From contig NZ_AQVC01000022.1 in NCBI RefSeq assembly GCF_000372405.1, positions 198-36,367 on the forward strand: 36,170 nucleotides of DNA. Reading direction: 5' to 3'. The position numbers were made by a program, and so were the translations under genes. This DNA comes from Porphyromonas somerae DSM 23386. Its GTDB lineage: Bacteria > Bacteroidota > Bacteroidia > Bacteroidales > Porphyromonadaceae. The notes under the pieces are model-generated. The model searched no databases, had not been told where the DNA came from, and saw only the letters and a program-made list of their open reading frames with translations. Shown in pieces: positions 8,336-16,970 of the stretch; position 1 is the stretch's first letter, and each line of letters starts with the position of its first letter.

Positions 8336-8785
8336 ATGATGGGAAAAGAGAAAGAGACAAAGAGTTTAGAGAGTGTGGAGGAGAAGGGTTTGGAGCAACA
8401 GACCGATACCCAAGATGTGAAGGGTGAGGTTGCAGAGAAGCCAGACCTATTTCGTAAGATTTCAGATGCTATCCCGCAACGACATGTGAACAAGTTGCTT
8501 TGGTTCCTTTTGGCTTTGATCCTACTTGGGCTAGGTCTTCAAACCTACAATGCAATTTGGGGTAACCCTCGTGAGCGGGCCGAGCGTAAGAAATTGGAGG
8601 AAGAGAAGGCTATGATTGAGAAGCAGCTTGAGGAGCAGAAGGCTCAGGCTCAAGCAAGAATGTTGGAAGATGGAAGTGTTGTGCCAGATGACCTCCTAGA
8701 GGGCTTTGATGAGACTACTAGCGGAGATGATATTTTTGACGCTTATAGCAATACGATTGAGGTTGATGGTGAAGAATTGAACTAA
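8336..8785 (+). CDS. Single-pass membrane protein at the traL position
   Basis: A 149-residue bitopic protein: an acidic N-terminal region (1-50), one membrane helix (about 53-72, NKLLWFLLALILLGLGLQT), a charged coiled-coil stretch (about 79-110, RERAERKKLEEEK...) and an acidic C-terminus. It sits exactly where traL lies in other Bacteroidota elements, between traK and traM, and overall topology is compatible. It is longer than usual TraL/DUF3989 proteins and I do not see a decisive motif. The call therefore rests on position and topology. Confidence 0.6.
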   Translation: MMGKEKETKSLESVEEKGLEQQTDTQDVKGEVAEKPDLFRKISDAIPQRHVNKLLWFLLALILLGLGLQTYNAIWGNPRERAERKKLEEEKAMIEKQLEEQKAQAQARMLEDGSVVPDDLLEGFDETTSGDDIFDAYSNTIEVDGEELN

Positions 8786-8803
8786 TTAAAGAATAGTGGT
8801 GAT

Positions 8804-9973
8804 ATGGATTTATTGAAAGAAAAGAAGAATCTTATCGTCCTTATCCTGCTAATTTTGATGGCACTTGGCATAGTATATGTTCTTGTACGACCCTTATTCG
8901 TCTCTGATGGCGATAGGGACCCTACTAGTTCTAGTGTGGTAGAGGATTTGCCTAATGCCAAGACTATTGATATTATGGGCAAGGGTATTGACAATAAGAT
9001 AGAGCCGGAGAAAGAAACGACCGAGGAGGAGGAAGCCCTCTCCTCTGTTTTTGAGTCGCAGCGGATGGAGACCGCCAACAACGAGATCCCAGAGAGATAT
9101 GATGTGAGTATAACAGATGATGCCACTGATAATGAGCGTATGTTGCGAATTTTAGAGCTTCAAGAGCGTTATCAAAGCAATAACGATCAGTTTGCATTAG
9201 AGATGGTACAGCAACAAGCCGAAGAGGAGAAGTCAGCTCTCAGACAAGAGGTGAACACGTATAAGGAGCTTTATGAGCAAAGTGTCTCAGATAATAACGA
9301 GATGGCACAGCGAGTTCAAGCTGCCGAGCGTAGTACCGAATCTAGTGATGGGAAGCAGTTGCTACAAGTTACAGCAAAACGTGGCGAGGTGGTCTCTCTA
9401 TTAGGTGGAGATGGAATTACGAAGTCTCCTTTCCATGGTGGTAGCTCAAAGGACAAAGAGGAGCAAGGTGTTCTTCGAAATGCCTTAAAAGCGACCGTCC
9501 AACAGACGATCACGGTGAAGGACGGGGACATCTTACCTATACGTCTCACGGAAGATGCCTATGCCGGTAACACTGTTTTAAGGGCAGGAACGATTGTAAA
9601 TGGCATCGTGCAACTTAGTGGTAATCGCCTTAATGTGGTTGTTAGCAATGTGGAGTACAAGGGTCGTATCATGCAGGTACAGCTTTCTGTTTATGATATT
9701 GATGCACAGAGGGGTATTTATGTCCCCGATGGCGATATAGTGCAAGCTGCTAGTGAGACAGCGTCAGCACTTGGTGATGGTCTGCTACAGGCAAGTACTA
9801 GTGCCTCCCAAGGTTTTACGATGAATAGCTCTGCCAAGGATGCGGCGGCAGGGATTGTTACTAGAGGTGTCGTAGCAGGAGTGGGTAGTATGCTAAAGGG
9901 CAAACAGAGAGTTCCTACGGTGACCATTCGGTCTGGTTATAAGTTATTTTTAATGAATGATAAAAATAGTTGA
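8804..9973 (+). CDS. traM: TraM, VirB10-like core-complex protein
   Basis: A 389-residue protein with an N-terminal membrane helix (about 9-28), an acidic linker, a predicted coiled coil (about 105-165) and a C-terminal beta-rich domain. The C-terminal part contains VQQTITVKDGDILPIRLTED and the LRAGTIVNGIVQLSGNRLNV motif seen in Bacteroides TraM/VirB10 domains. VirB10-type proteins span the envelope and link the ATPases to the outer-membrane pore. Its stop codon lies two bases before the traN ATG, so the two genes are probably translated together. Confidence 0.93.
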   Translation: MDLLKEKKNLIVLILLILMALGIVYVLVRPLFVSDGDRDPTSSSVVEDLPNAKTIDIMGKGIDNKIEPEKETTEEEEALSSVFESQRMETANNEIPERYDVSITDDATDNERMLRILELQERYQSNNDQFALEMVQQQAEEEKSALRQEVNTYKELYEQSVSDNNEMAQRVQAAERSTESSDGKQLLQVTAKRGEVVSLLGGDGITKSPFHGGSSKDKEEQGVLRNALKATVQQTITVKDGDILPIRLTEDAYAGNTVLRAGTIVNGIVQLSGNRLNVVVSNVEYKGRIMQVQLSVYDIDAQRGIYVPDGDIVQAASETASALGDGLLQASTSASQGFTMNSSAKDAAAGIVTRGVVAGVGSMLKGKQRVPTVTIRSGYKLFLMNDKNS

Positions 9974-9975
9974 TT

Positions 9976-10890
9976 ATGTTGATAAGAAAAATATCGTCAG
10001 TTATCTTGGGTCTATTCTTAATGACCCCTTTAATTGTACATGCTCAAGATAATAGGGCATCTACAAGAGGCATCCCCTCTGACCAAGTGATAGTCCCCTA
10101 TTACCTAGAGGTGAGTGCTATTAAAACGGTGCATATTATATTCCCAAGTCCAGTGGTTTATGTGGACCTCGGAACTTCAAATATAGCGGCAGATGTGCCT
10201 GCTGATGCTCAAAACATATTGAGGGTGAAAGCAGTTACAGAGTATTTCAAGGACGAGACCAATCTAAGTGTAGTCTGCGAGGATGGCTCGTTTTATAACT
10301 ATAATGTTCGCTATAACCACCAACCACCAAAGTTGAATATTGAGATGCAGAGCTATGCTAATCAAGACGTAGATCTCACAACACCTCAAAATAACATTGG
10401 GATTCAAACGAGTGACCTTTATGGAGAGAGCCCTAGAGAGGTAGATGCTGCAATGAAGTATATAGCATCGAGAGGCCGCATCTATTTCCGCCATATAGGT
10501 GTTCAGAAGTATGGCATTCAGCTACAGCTAAAGGCACTATATTATCACGGTGGTATGTACTACTTCCACCTCTTCGTAAAGAATTCTTCTAAGGTAGGCT
10601 ACCCTATTGACTATATTGGGTTTAAGGTGGTTGACAAAAAGCTAGCTAAGCGTAGTGCTATGCAGGAGCAGATTATCACTCCTGTAAGGTGCCATAACCT
10701 AGTGCAACGAGTGAATGGCTCAGGGTCAGCAAATATTATTTTTGCTGTTCCTATCTTTTCAATGCCTGATGGTAAGGTGTTGGAGATTTCACTGTTTGAG
10801 AAAAATGGTGGACGTACCCTCAATATGATTGTTGACGGCAACGACCTCTTGAAGGCGAGAGAATTAGATAACTTTAGGAAGATAAATTAA
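9976..10890 (+). CDS. traN: TraN, VirB9-like conjugation protein (DUF4138)
   Basis: A 304-residue secreted protein with a signal peptide ending at about VHAQ (residues 1-24). I choose ATG 9976 over an in-frame TTG at 9970. The mature protein starts with the TraN pattern KTVHIIFPSPVVYVDLGTSNIAA and continues as a beta-rich domain (YFHLFVKNSSKVGYPIDYIGFKV...). VirB9-like proteins form the periplasmic/outer-membrane ring with TraM. A small hairpin (10897-10915) separates it from traO. Confidence 0.93.
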   Translation: MLIRKISSVILGLFLMTPLIVHAQDNRASTRGIPSDQVIVPYYLEVSAIKTVHIIFPSPVVYVDLGTSNIAADVPADAQNILRVKAVTEYFKDETNLSVVCEDGSFYNYNVRYNHQPPKLNIEMQSYANQDVDLTTPQNNIGIQTSDLYGESPREVDAAMKYIASRGRIYFRHIGVQKYGIQLQLKALYYHGGMYYFHLFVKNSSKVGYPIDYIGFKVVDKKLAKRSAMQEQIITPVRCHNLVQRVNGSGSANIIFAVPIFSMPDGKVLEISLFEKNGGRTLNMIVDGNDLLKARELDNFRKIN

Positions 10891-10896
10891 TTCAGT

Positions 10897-10915
10897 TCTC
10901 CTTTTTCCAAGGAGA
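10897..10915 (+). other. Intra-operon hairpin between traN and traO
   Basis: TCTCCTT (10897-10903) pairs with AAGGAGA (10909-10915) around a 5-nt loop. No T-tract follows, so it is not a typical terminator. It may set the relative amount of traO by mRNA processing or partial attenuation. Confidence 0.35.
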
Positions 10916-10936
10916 GAAATCATAGAAAAAAAAGAT

Positions 10937-11521
10937 ATGAAGAAGGTATTTTGTATTATTCTATTTGCGTTGACATTACTACCATTTGTCTCTCAAGAGG
11001 CAGATGCTCAGGTGATGTTTGTAGGAACTAAAATGGTGTCTGTGAAAGGTGGTATTCCCTATCGGAGCAAGCCCTTTCATACCAAAGAATCATTTACAGC
11101 TGGTGTGGAGTATGCCCAATTTCTTAAAGGAGGAAACTATTGGTCTGTCGGTCTTGACTTTGAGCAGAACAACGTTCCTCAAAAGGAGTTTTTTATTAGC
11201 GACATGTCAATAGTCGCCAATGGAGGATATAACCTCTTTATTATAGGCGACTTTGCTAGGACCTTTAACCTATATGGATTTGCAGGTATAAGCCTTGGTT
11301 ATGAACTATTGAATAAGGGCGATAAAACGCTACCCGATGATACGCCACTAGATAAGACGCAAGCTTTTATCTATGGCGGAAAAGTCGGTTTGCATTCAGA
11401 TATTTACCTAACAACGCAATTAGCTGTTACAATGGGGTTGGGCACCCATTTCCTTTGGGGAACAGTTACAAACACAGTGGTGCGACCCTATTTTGAAGGT
11501 GGACTCAAGGTGCTGTTCTAG
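10937..11521 (+). CDS. traO: TraO, outer-membrane conjugation protein
   Basis: A 194-residue protein with a signal peptide ending at EADA-Q (residue ~24). The mature part alternates short beta strands with glycine-rich turns (NGGYNLFIIGDF, LYGFAGISLGYELL, YFEGGLKVLF) and ends in a Phe, as outer-membrane beta-barrels do. Size, position after traN and sequence character match TraO of Bacteroides conjugative transposons. It is the last tra gene in this operon; a strong terminator follows at 11559, and the traP and traQ genes common in related elements are not seen. Confidence 0.85.
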   Translation: MKKVFCIILFALTLLPFVSQEADAQVMFVGTKMVSVKGGIPYRSKPFHTKESFTAGVEYAQFLKGGNYWSVGLDFEQNNVPQKEFFISDMSIVANGGYNLFIIGDFARTFNLYGFAGISLGYELLNKGDKTLPDDTPLDKTQAFIYGGKVGLHSDIYLTTQLAVTMGLGTHFLWGTVTNTVVRPYFEGGLKVLF

Positions 11522-11558
11522 CAGTTTGTTGTAGTTTGTCTTGTCTTATCTCTTTGTA

Positions 11559-11595
11559 GGAGCCCTGCTGTGATATGCAGTCGGGCTCCTTTATG
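11559..11595 (+). terminator. Terminator of the tra operon
   Basis: GGAGCCC (11559-11565) pairs with GGGCTCC (11583-11589), with an inner CTGC/GCAG stem, and TTTATGTCTTT follows. It is nearly the same as the hairpin at 13045-13075 after the AbiE pair. Confidence 0.75.
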
Positions 11596-11610
11596 TCTTT
11601 ATGGGGAACT

Positions 11611-11642
11611 TTGTATGGTCTTGAAACGCGAGTCGATATTTG
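11611..11642 (+). promoter_or_regulatory. Probable abiE promoter
   Basis: A TTTG-like box (ending 11612) and GATATTTG (11635-11642, one mismatch to TAnnTTTG) are spaced about 21-22 nt apart. There is no ATGCGGCAATT element, so the toxin-antitoxin pair seems independent of the transfer regulon. Confidence 0.35.
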
Positions 11643-11674
11643 TATATATGGTAATAATAGCTTATGTTTGCAAT

Positions 11675-12241
11675 ATGGAAACGATAGTAGGATTATTATA
11701 TCGGTCTGGAAAGACTGTGTTCAGCATTCAAGAGATAAGACTTTTGACCAGAGGTCTTTATCCTGCTGCTGTCTTGCCTAATCGATTGTCAAGATTAGTG
11801 CGAGGCGGTGATATTCTCAGGTTAAGACAAGGTGTGTATGCACTACCTTCGTATGATCCTTTAGAGTTCGCCTGCAAGATTCAAGTACCTTCGTATATAT
11901 CAATGGAGACAGTACTTAGGATGCATGGTGTCATTTTTCAATACGATAATTCAATAACACTCGCCTCATATCAACCAAAGCATATCTTTAATCCTTCTGG
12001 TGAGGTTTTTCTATTTAGGAAGCTCTCAACTTCCATTCTGATAAATAGGAGGGGTAAGATTGTTAAGCCTAACTATACGATAGCTACAGTAGAGCGTGCT
12101 TTTCTTGACTTATGCTATGTGGATAAATGGAGAACTTATGAGAATATTGACCCATTAAATATTGAAAAGGTGCTTGAGCTACTTCCAATTTATAACAACA
12201 AGGCTTTAACAGAGCGTGTTTCAACAATATTGTCATTATGA
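11675..12241 (+). CDS. abiEi: AbiEi-like antitoxin, winged-helix transcriptional regulator
   Basis: A 188-residue protein, METIVGLLYRSGKTVFS..., from ATG 11675; an in-frame ATG at 11648 is an alternative. The reading frame extends further upstream but would then start inside the tra terminator, so the longer form is rejected. The N-terminal ~75 residues look like a winged helix ending in the typical 'L.RG.Y..p' pattern (LRLRQGVYALPSYDP), followed by an AbiEi-type C-terminal domain. In AbiE systems this protein is the antitoxin and autorepressor. It overlaps the next gene by ATGA, as is typical for type IV AbiE pairs. Confidence 0.85.
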   Translation: METIVGLLYRSGKTVFSIQEIRLLTRGLYPAAVLPNRLSRLVRGGDILRLRQGVYALPSYDPLEFACKIQVPSYISMETVLRMHGVIFQYDNSITLASYQPKHIFNPSGEVFLFRKLSTSILINRRGKIVKPNYTIATVERAFLDLCYVDKWRTYENIDPLNIEKVLELLPIYNNKALTERVSTILSL

Positions 12242-12999
12242 CAGCAACGACTGATAGACATTTTAGGTATCTATATGATATACTCCGTGATATAGCGTCG
12301 GACAAGAAATTATCTCCACTATTGCTATTCAAAGGTGGAACTTCATTGATGTTTTTTCATGAAATAAAACGCTTCTCCGTTGACTTGGATTTTACTTTGG
12401 TTGATAAGGAACAAGAGCGTTTTGTTTATGAACGCATACTTACTATTGCTAGTAAGTATGGGAAGATAGTTGATAGTAACCTAGGCTTCTTCGGACCTAA
12501 AGTCGTTTTGAGTTATGGTAGTGGTTTTTGGAACTTAAAGATTGAAGTTTCCAATCGCTATTGGGGAGAGCAGTCTGAAACCCTTACGTATGATAGCTTT
12601 TCTCTTAATGTTATGTCGCTGTCAGATATGTACGCTCATAAACTTATCGCTTTAGAAGAACGCACAGGGATTGCTACAAGAGATATATATGATATATGTT
12701 TCTTTGAACAGAGAGATGTTTTTCCAAATGAAGAGATTATAATGAAAAGAAAGGGACGTACCCTTTTGGAACAACTGGCTGTGGATATTAAAATTTTAGA
12801 GGAGTTTCCTAACAATAGAATACTCTCTGCTTTAGCTCCTCTATTGGAACCAGATGAAATAAAATGGTGTCGTACACACTTACTTTCTGAGACGATTAGC
12901 TCTCTTCAGAGAAGGGCAAGTGCAGAAAGAGTAAAGCTGAGATTCAAAAAGGGTATAGCAATCACCCCACCTAAAGGAAATAGGGGATTAAAGCGTTAA
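12238..12999 (+). CDS. abiEii: AbiEii-like nucleotidyltransferase toxin
   Basis: A 253-residue protein of the AbiEii/AbiGii nucleotidyltransferase family. The signature motifs are present: FKGGTSL (residues 32-37 region) and FSVDLDFTLV (47-55), which provide the nucleotide-binding glycine motif and catalytic acidic residues. Family members act as toxins in abortive infection and maintenance of mobile elements. The start overlaps the antitoxin stop (ATGA). Function in this element is inferred: phage defence or stabilisation. Confidence 0.93.
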   Translation: MTATTDRHFRYLYDILRDIASDKKLSPLLLFKGGTSLMFFHEIKRFSVDLDFTLVDKEQERFVYERILTIASKYGKIVDSNLGFFGPKVVLSYGSGFWNLKIEVSNRYWGEQSETLTYDSFSLNVMSLSDMYAHKLIALEERTGIATRDIYDICFFEQRDVFPNEEIIMKRKGRTLLEQLAVDIKILEEFPNNRILSALAPLLEPDEIKWCRTHLLSETISSLQRRASAERVKLRFKKGIAITPPKGNRGLKR

Positions 13000-13044
13000 G
13001 CGGTAAATTGCATTTAGAGCCTTTCTGCCAATTTGTTCTTACTT

Positions 13045-13080
13045 GGAGCCCTTCTGCGTAGTGCAGTTGGGCTCCTTTCT
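13045..13080 (+). terminator. Terminator after the AbiE pair
   Basis: GGAGCCC (13045-13051) pairs with GGGCTCC (13069-13075), with inner CTGC/GCAG and a T-rich tail. Stem and inner stem repeat those of the tra terminator at 11559. Confidence 0.75.
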
Positions 13081-13113
13081 TCTTAAATGATGATATACTA
13101 TTCTTGCATTCTC

Positions 13114-13163
13114 ATGCGGCAATTGTGAGAATGTTGCGTGCATCTATTGGTTGGTTACCTTTG
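13114..13163 (+). promoter_or_regulatory. Promoter B1 with ATGCGGCAATT element
   Basis: ATGCGGCAATT at 13114-13124 and TACCTTTG at 13156-13163 are 31 nt apart. A TTG 19 nt before the -7 may assist. Predicted start near 13170, followed by a short unit ending at the hairpin 13213-13243. Confidence 0.65.
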
Positions 13164-13169
13164 CTATGT

Positions 13170-13248
13170 ATTTACTTGTCTAGGTATACAGTTTTATGAA
13201 TTTTTGTTTTGGAGAGGGTGGAGATGTGAGATCTGCACCCTCTTATTT
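13170..13248 (+). ncRNA. Putative small/leader RNA B1 with terminator hairpin
   Basis: About 75-80 nt, ending in a hairpin at 13213-13243 that is identical to the 31-base hairpin of A1 although the sequences on both sides differ. It carries the GATGTGAG core and a T/A-rich tail. The 3' part (13260-13320) is a pyrimidine tract leading to promoter B2. Confidence 0.5.
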
Positions 13249-13324
13249 ATGCTATAGAGCTTTTCTTTACTTCCTCTCACCCCTGCCCTTTTTCTTTTCT
13301 TTTTTTTCAGCCTTTCTCCTTTTC

Positions 13325-13375
13325 ATGCGGCAATTAGAGGTGTCGGGGTCATCTCTCGTGATGTGGCTATGTTTG
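13325..13375 (+). promoter_or_regulatory. Promoter B2 of the first cargo operon
   Basis: ATGCGGCAATT at 13325-13335 and TATGTTTG at 13368-13375 are 32 nt apart, with no -33 TTTG. Predicted start near 13382, giving a ~53-nt leader to the ATG at 13435. No terminator lies between. Confidence 0.65.
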
Positions 13376-13434
13376 TCAAAAGGTGGTGTGCCCACGGTGG
13401 TAGAGGTATTAATTGTTTATGATGATGTTTTGTT

Positions 13435-14460
13435 ATGACTAAGGAAGAGCGTTTATTGGTGTATAGAGAAACGACCAATGAAATGGGTGAGGTTCAAGTG
13501 GTTTGTTATGACCAAGCGACTAGTAAGATTGAGCGAAGGTTTGGTTATGATGAGAATGGTAGGTTACACGGTTATTACCAAAAATGGGACAGAGAAGGGA
13601 ACCCAGAGTTAAACACCAAGTACCAACATGGTATTGAGATGGGTCCGAGGGTGGCTAAGTTAAGAGGACTCTACCCTGATATTTGGGAACATTCCTCAAT
13701 GGGTGAGAATGGTCTTTGGGGTGAGGTGGTTTATTCAAGATCCCCAGACACCACAAACTATGACCAACTCGTACCTAAGAAGGAGGTACAAGAGCTTTTG
13801 GAGGCTCACGCCGCTGATCTACGAGAGCGAGCAGAAGCGAGGAGCCAATTTGACCCAAGGGAGTTTGTATTGGAGTCTATCTGGGACACCCTAGACGACT
13901 TAATGGAGCGAATGGAGTTGAATGACTATTCATTTAGCGATGAGGTGAAAGAGTACCTTCAAGATGGTATCAGGAACTATGATAGGGGCGAGAGCTTTTT
14001 CAATGATCTTTCTGAATTCGGTGCTGGTGATTTGCTCGGAGACTTCGTTTATTACTCTCAAACGAAGGATTTTTACTTGAGATATATGGATGATATTGAG
14101 AGCTTCGCTAAAGAGATAGAAGAGGAGCTTGGTCAGCCATTGTCGTTGGATGATCCTAGGTTCCATTATCTCTCACGGCTTGTTGTAGAGGAGGTCGCCC
14201 ATCGTATAGGAGATGACTTTCAAGACTTCTTTCGCACAAGAGTTCTTGACAATGTAGAGGACATAAGCCTAGAAGAGGCAAAAGAGGTGATGGAGAAGGG
14301 AGGCATGGAAGAGGTTACAGAGATAATCCAAGATTACATTGGCTTTCACGAAGAGGACCAAGAGTTAAGTCAAGAGGTGTTTACCGCTAAGACGGTAGAT
14401 GACAAGGAAGCTAAGAAGATAACCTTAAAGCCTAAGAAGAAAGGAGGAGTGAAGCTATGA
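13435..14460 (+). CDS. Unrecognised acidic protein with MORN-like start and basic C-terminal tail
   Basis: 341 residues; family not recognised. Near the N-terminus is one or two MORN-like units (YDENGRLHGYYQKWDREGNPE). The middle and C-terminal parts are helical and very acidic, with a segment DFVYYSQTKDFYLRYMDDIESFAKE that distantly resembles one in the gene at 19970 (DDVIYYSEGEKAIKMYPDEF). It ends in the shared basic tail ITLKPKKKGGVKL. The codons for KKGG read AAGAAAGGAGGA and act as a good ribosome-binding site for the next gene, which overlaps by 4 nt. It is the first gene behind promoter B2. No signal peptide or membrane helix is visible, so it should be cytoplasmic unless exported by its tail. 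Confidence 0.8.
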   Translation: MTKEERLLVYRETTNEMGEVQVVCYDQATSKIERRFGYDENGRLHGYYQKWDREGNPELNTKYQHGIEMGPRVAKLRGLYPDIWEHSSMGENGLWGEVVYSRSPDTTNYDQLVPKKEVQELLEAHAADLRERAEARSQFDPREFVLESIWDTLDDLMERMELNDYSFSDEVKEYLQDGIRNYDRGESFFNDLSEFGAGDLLGDFVYYSQTKDFYLRYMDDIESFAKEIEEELGQPLSLDDPRFHYLSRLVVEEVAHRIGDDFQDFFRTRVLDNVEDISLEEAKEVMEKGGMEEVTEIIQDYIGFHEEDQELSQEVFTAKTVDDKEAKKITLKPKKKGGVKL

Positions 14461-15914
14461 CCGAAGAAATTAAAAAGGTACTAGAGGAGTTAATTGCTAA
14501 TGACCCTCACCCTGAGCGAGGGGAGATACAACTCGCTAAAGATGTTTTTGGCGATGTTTACTTTGAGCGTCTCACATCTAACTACTTAGAGCGTTGGCAT
14601 AATAATGGACAATTATGGATGCAAGGCTTAGTCAAAGATGGTGAATTAAATGGTCTGTGTGAAGAGTGGTGCGAGAACGGAACCCTTGTGGTTCGGGGAA
14701 CCTACAAAGAGGGCAAAAAAGAGGGCCTTTGGGATATGTTCTATCGTAATGGACAACTATTTACTCGTTGCACTTACAGTAATGGTTTGCAGAATGGTCT
14801 TGAGCAACTTTGGAGTAATAATGGGAAGCTCTCTGAGCGATGTGTCTATAAAGATGGATTAAGAGAAGGCTTATATGAATCGTGGTATTCAGATGGTCAA
14901 CTAGCAGTGCGTGGAAATTATAAAGATGACTTGAAAGAAGGTGTTTGGGAAAAGTGGAATATAAAAGGCGAAATTTATGAGCGTCAGATCTATAGCGATA
15001 ATAAAATTGTGCAGTCTTTACTCTCGGATGATAAAAATATGAGCGTTGGTGAGGTTGATCCTCGCCAACTAACCAACGCCGATAATTCTAAAAAAAATAG
15101 TGATATGAATGCTGTAGTACATTATGATTTTGCTTGTAATGGAGAACAATCTGTAAATGGGAAGGTCCCGATTGATTTATACCTCCTCGGATTTGGCGGT
15201 TACTATGGTTCTAACTTGTTGTGCTACGACAGTTTGTTTGACATCGTAAAAGATGATCTTAATGAAGAGATCGGAGATTGGTCGGTAGAGGTGTCTGATG
15301 ACGATGTCCATGCTCTCTGCGACTCTGTTAACGAGGAGGCATATATTAAGGATATGAATGAGGTTCTAATGAGCTATTATATTGATTGTATTAATGAAAC
15401 CTATCCTGACCTTGTGGAGACAATAGAGGGTGAGCCGATCCAACTTGCTCATCTATACGGTTTCGGCACTGACGAGCTTTATCAGAAAGTGCTTATTGAC
15501 ATTGCTAAATTAGAGGAATTGCATGCAGCGTGTATAGCTGACCCCAATTTTCCCAAAGCTCTTGAAAAAGGTGATTATGAATTGCCATTTCACCTTAATA
15601 GCATTGATGGGCGGGAGTTGGACAATCCAGACAAACCATGGGACGATTTGGCTCTTCTTGGTCCATTGGAGATCAATAATCTTCTTTACATTAATGCGAA
15701 TCTAAATAACGATCTGAGCTCACCATATAACACTAAGTTTTATAATATAACTGAGTGTTGTTTTGAACATGCAATTCTAAGTGATGTGCAGTTGCAATCT
15801 TATGTAGATCCTGACCTAATGGAGCAAATTGCTTCAAAGTATAAGAATGAGAAGAAGAAGTCCATTAGCCTTGCTCCGAATGATAAGAAAAAAAGAAGTG
15901 GGCGAAAGATATAA
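14457..15914 (+). CDS. Fusion of MORN-repeat domain with an 'LGFCG'-family domain
   Basis: 485 residues. It starts with the MORN-family header MTEEIKKVLEELIANDPHPERGE, followed by about six 22-23-residue MORN (YwqK-type) repeats (GLxExWxxNGQL...RxxYKDG) to about residue 185. After an Asn/Ser-rich linker, residues ~235-460 are homologous to the two free-standing proteins at 16019 and 17208: LLGFGGYYGSNLL, DMNEVLMSYYIDCINETYPDL, TDELYQKVLIDIAKLEELH and LEINNLLYINANL. It ends in a basic tail (KSISLAPNDKKKRSGRKI). The fusion suggests that the two domain types work together. YwqK-type MORN proteins are sometimes annotated as antitoxins, but this is not evidence of function here. Confidence 0.85.
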   Translation: MTEEIKKVLEELIANDPHPERGEIQLAKDVFGDVYFERLTSNYLERWHNNGQLWMQGLVKDGELNGLCEEWCENGTLVVRGTYKEGKKEGLWDMFYRNGQLFTRCTYSNGLQNGLEQLWSNNGKLSERCVYKDGLREGLYESWYSDGQLAVRGNYKDDLKEGVWEKWNIKGEIYERQIYSDNKIVQSLLSDDKNMSVGEVDPRQLTNADNSKKNSDMNAVVHYDFACNGEQSVNGKVPIDLYLLGFGGYYGSNLLCYDSLFDIVKDDLNEEIGDWSVEVSDDDVHALCDSVNEEAYIKDMNEVLMSYYIDCINETYPDLVETIEGEPIQLAHLYGFGTDELYQKVLIDIAKLEELHAACIADPNFPKALEKGDYELPFHLNSIDGRELDNPDKPWDDLALLGPLEINNLLYINANLNNDLSSPYNTKFYNITECCFEHAILSDVQLQSYVDPDLMEQIASKYKNEKKKSISLAPNDKKKRSGRKI

Positions 15915-15932
15915 AAACGGCTAATGAAGGGT

Positions 15933-15972
15933 GGAGAGGTTGCTATCCTAGTAGGATGCTATCTCTCCCATA
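15933..15972 (+). terminator. Hairpin/terminator after the MORN fusion gene
   Basis: GGAGAG (15933-15938) pairs with CTCTCC (15963-15968), with an inner ATCCTA/TAGGAT-type stem. The following T-tract is poor, so termination may be partial and the next gene may receive read-through. Confidence 0.5.
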
Positions 15973-16018
15973 AGAGTTATTATTGATGTTTTATGTGATA
16001 TGATTTATTTGTAGTGAT

Positions 16019-16819
16019 ATGAAGGTAGAAGAACTATTGATATATGATGGGTATGTGACTATTGAACTAGATGCCATTGGCTTCTGTGGTTACAATAATT
16101 CAGTGTTATGGGACCCCGATTATATATGGGATATGACACGTTCAAAGCTAGAAATCAATGGGGTGAAAGAAAATAGAATTAGAGAAGAGGATATTGAGAC
16201 TTTATATTCCTCTATAGATGTGGCACAATATAAGGCTGATATGAACGAAGTTTATATGGGAGCTTATATTGATTGTATTAATATGGTTAAGCCAATTATT
16301 GAGGAGATAGAGGATGAGAAGGTTAAAATGGTGAGTCCACAAACTATATCCGTTAATACAGACGAGATATATCAAAGGGTGAGGATTGATATGAATAACC
16401 TTAAAGATCTACATCAACAGTGTTGTGAGAACCCTATCTTTGAGAATTTTATAGAGAGGGCAAAGTACCCCGATCTTGTACTTAGATCTAGCTTCGCTGA
16501 AATACCTTCCCTTAATTTCGAACATTGGAGGGACCTTGAAGACCTTAATATGAGAGAGCTAAATATACTTCTTCATCTGTCAGCAAACCTCTACAACGCT
16601 AGTCTAACAAAAAACAACATCAATAAAGAGTGTGAGGTGATTTGTGTGGAGAGTTATATAGAACCAACTCTGTACATTGACCCCGAAGTGTTAGATAAGA
16701 TGGTCCCAAAGCATTCTGTGAAAAAGCATGAGCACATATTTAATAAGTCTTCTAAGCTAGCAACAGAGAATAGTCAAAGAAGCAGCCATTCACGGAAAGG
16801 AGCAAAAAGGAAGAGGTGA
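16019..16819 (+). CDS. 'LGFCG'-family protein, copy 2, with basic C-terminal tail
   Basis: 266 residues; family not recognised. It shares with the gene at 17208 and the C-terminal half of the gene at 14457 these blocks: IELDAIGFCGYNNSVLW (about 15-31), DMNEVYMGAYIDCIN (74-88), TDEIYQRVRIDMNNLKDLH and MRELNILLHLSANLY. It is acidic overall but ends in a very basic run (SQRSSHSRKGAKRKR), a degenerate version of the shared tail. No signal peptide. A GTGATATG context precedes the start. It is separated from the previous gene by a hairpin and is followed by promoter array C. Confidence 0.8.
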   Translation: MKVEELLIYDGYVTIELDAIGFCGYNNSVLWDPDYIWDMTRSKLEINGVKENRIREEDIETLYSSIDVAQYKADMNEVYMGAYIDCINMVKPIIEEIEDEKVKMVSPQTISVNTDEIYQRVRIDMNNLKDLHQQCCENPIFENFIERAKYPDLVLRSSFAEIPSLNFEHWRDLEDLNMRELNILLHLSANLYNASLTKNNINKECEVICVESYIEPTLYIDPEVLDKMVPKHSVKKHEHIFNKSSKLATENSQRSSHSRKGAKRKR

Positions 16820-16914
16820 GCTTAATAGAGCATTATCAACATAAGTACACATCCCCACACATTCATTTTATGAGTTGTGTGGGGTTCTTTTTCTCTTTTT
16901 CCCTCTTCATCCTC

Positions 16915-16964
16915 ATGCGGCAATTGGAAAGAGTGGGTAGTACATGTGACATCAGGTATTTTTG
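16915..16964 (+). promoter_or_regulatory. Promoter C1 with ATGCGGCAATT element
   Basis: ATGCGGCAATT at 16915-16925 and TATTTTTG at 16957-16964 are 31 nt apart; no -33 TTTG. Predicted start near 16971. The stretch 16820-16910 upstream holds CCCCACACA...TGTGTGGGG (about 16852-16883), a hairpin followed by TTCTTTTTCTCTTTTT, a probable terminator for the gene at 16019. Confidence 0.65.
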
Positions 16965-16970
16965 TGCTAG

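Noticed and set aside
11570-11674. N-terminal extension of AbiEi
   Set aside because: It starts inside the tra terminator and upstream of the likely promoter; the AbiEi fold begins at METIVGLLYRS.
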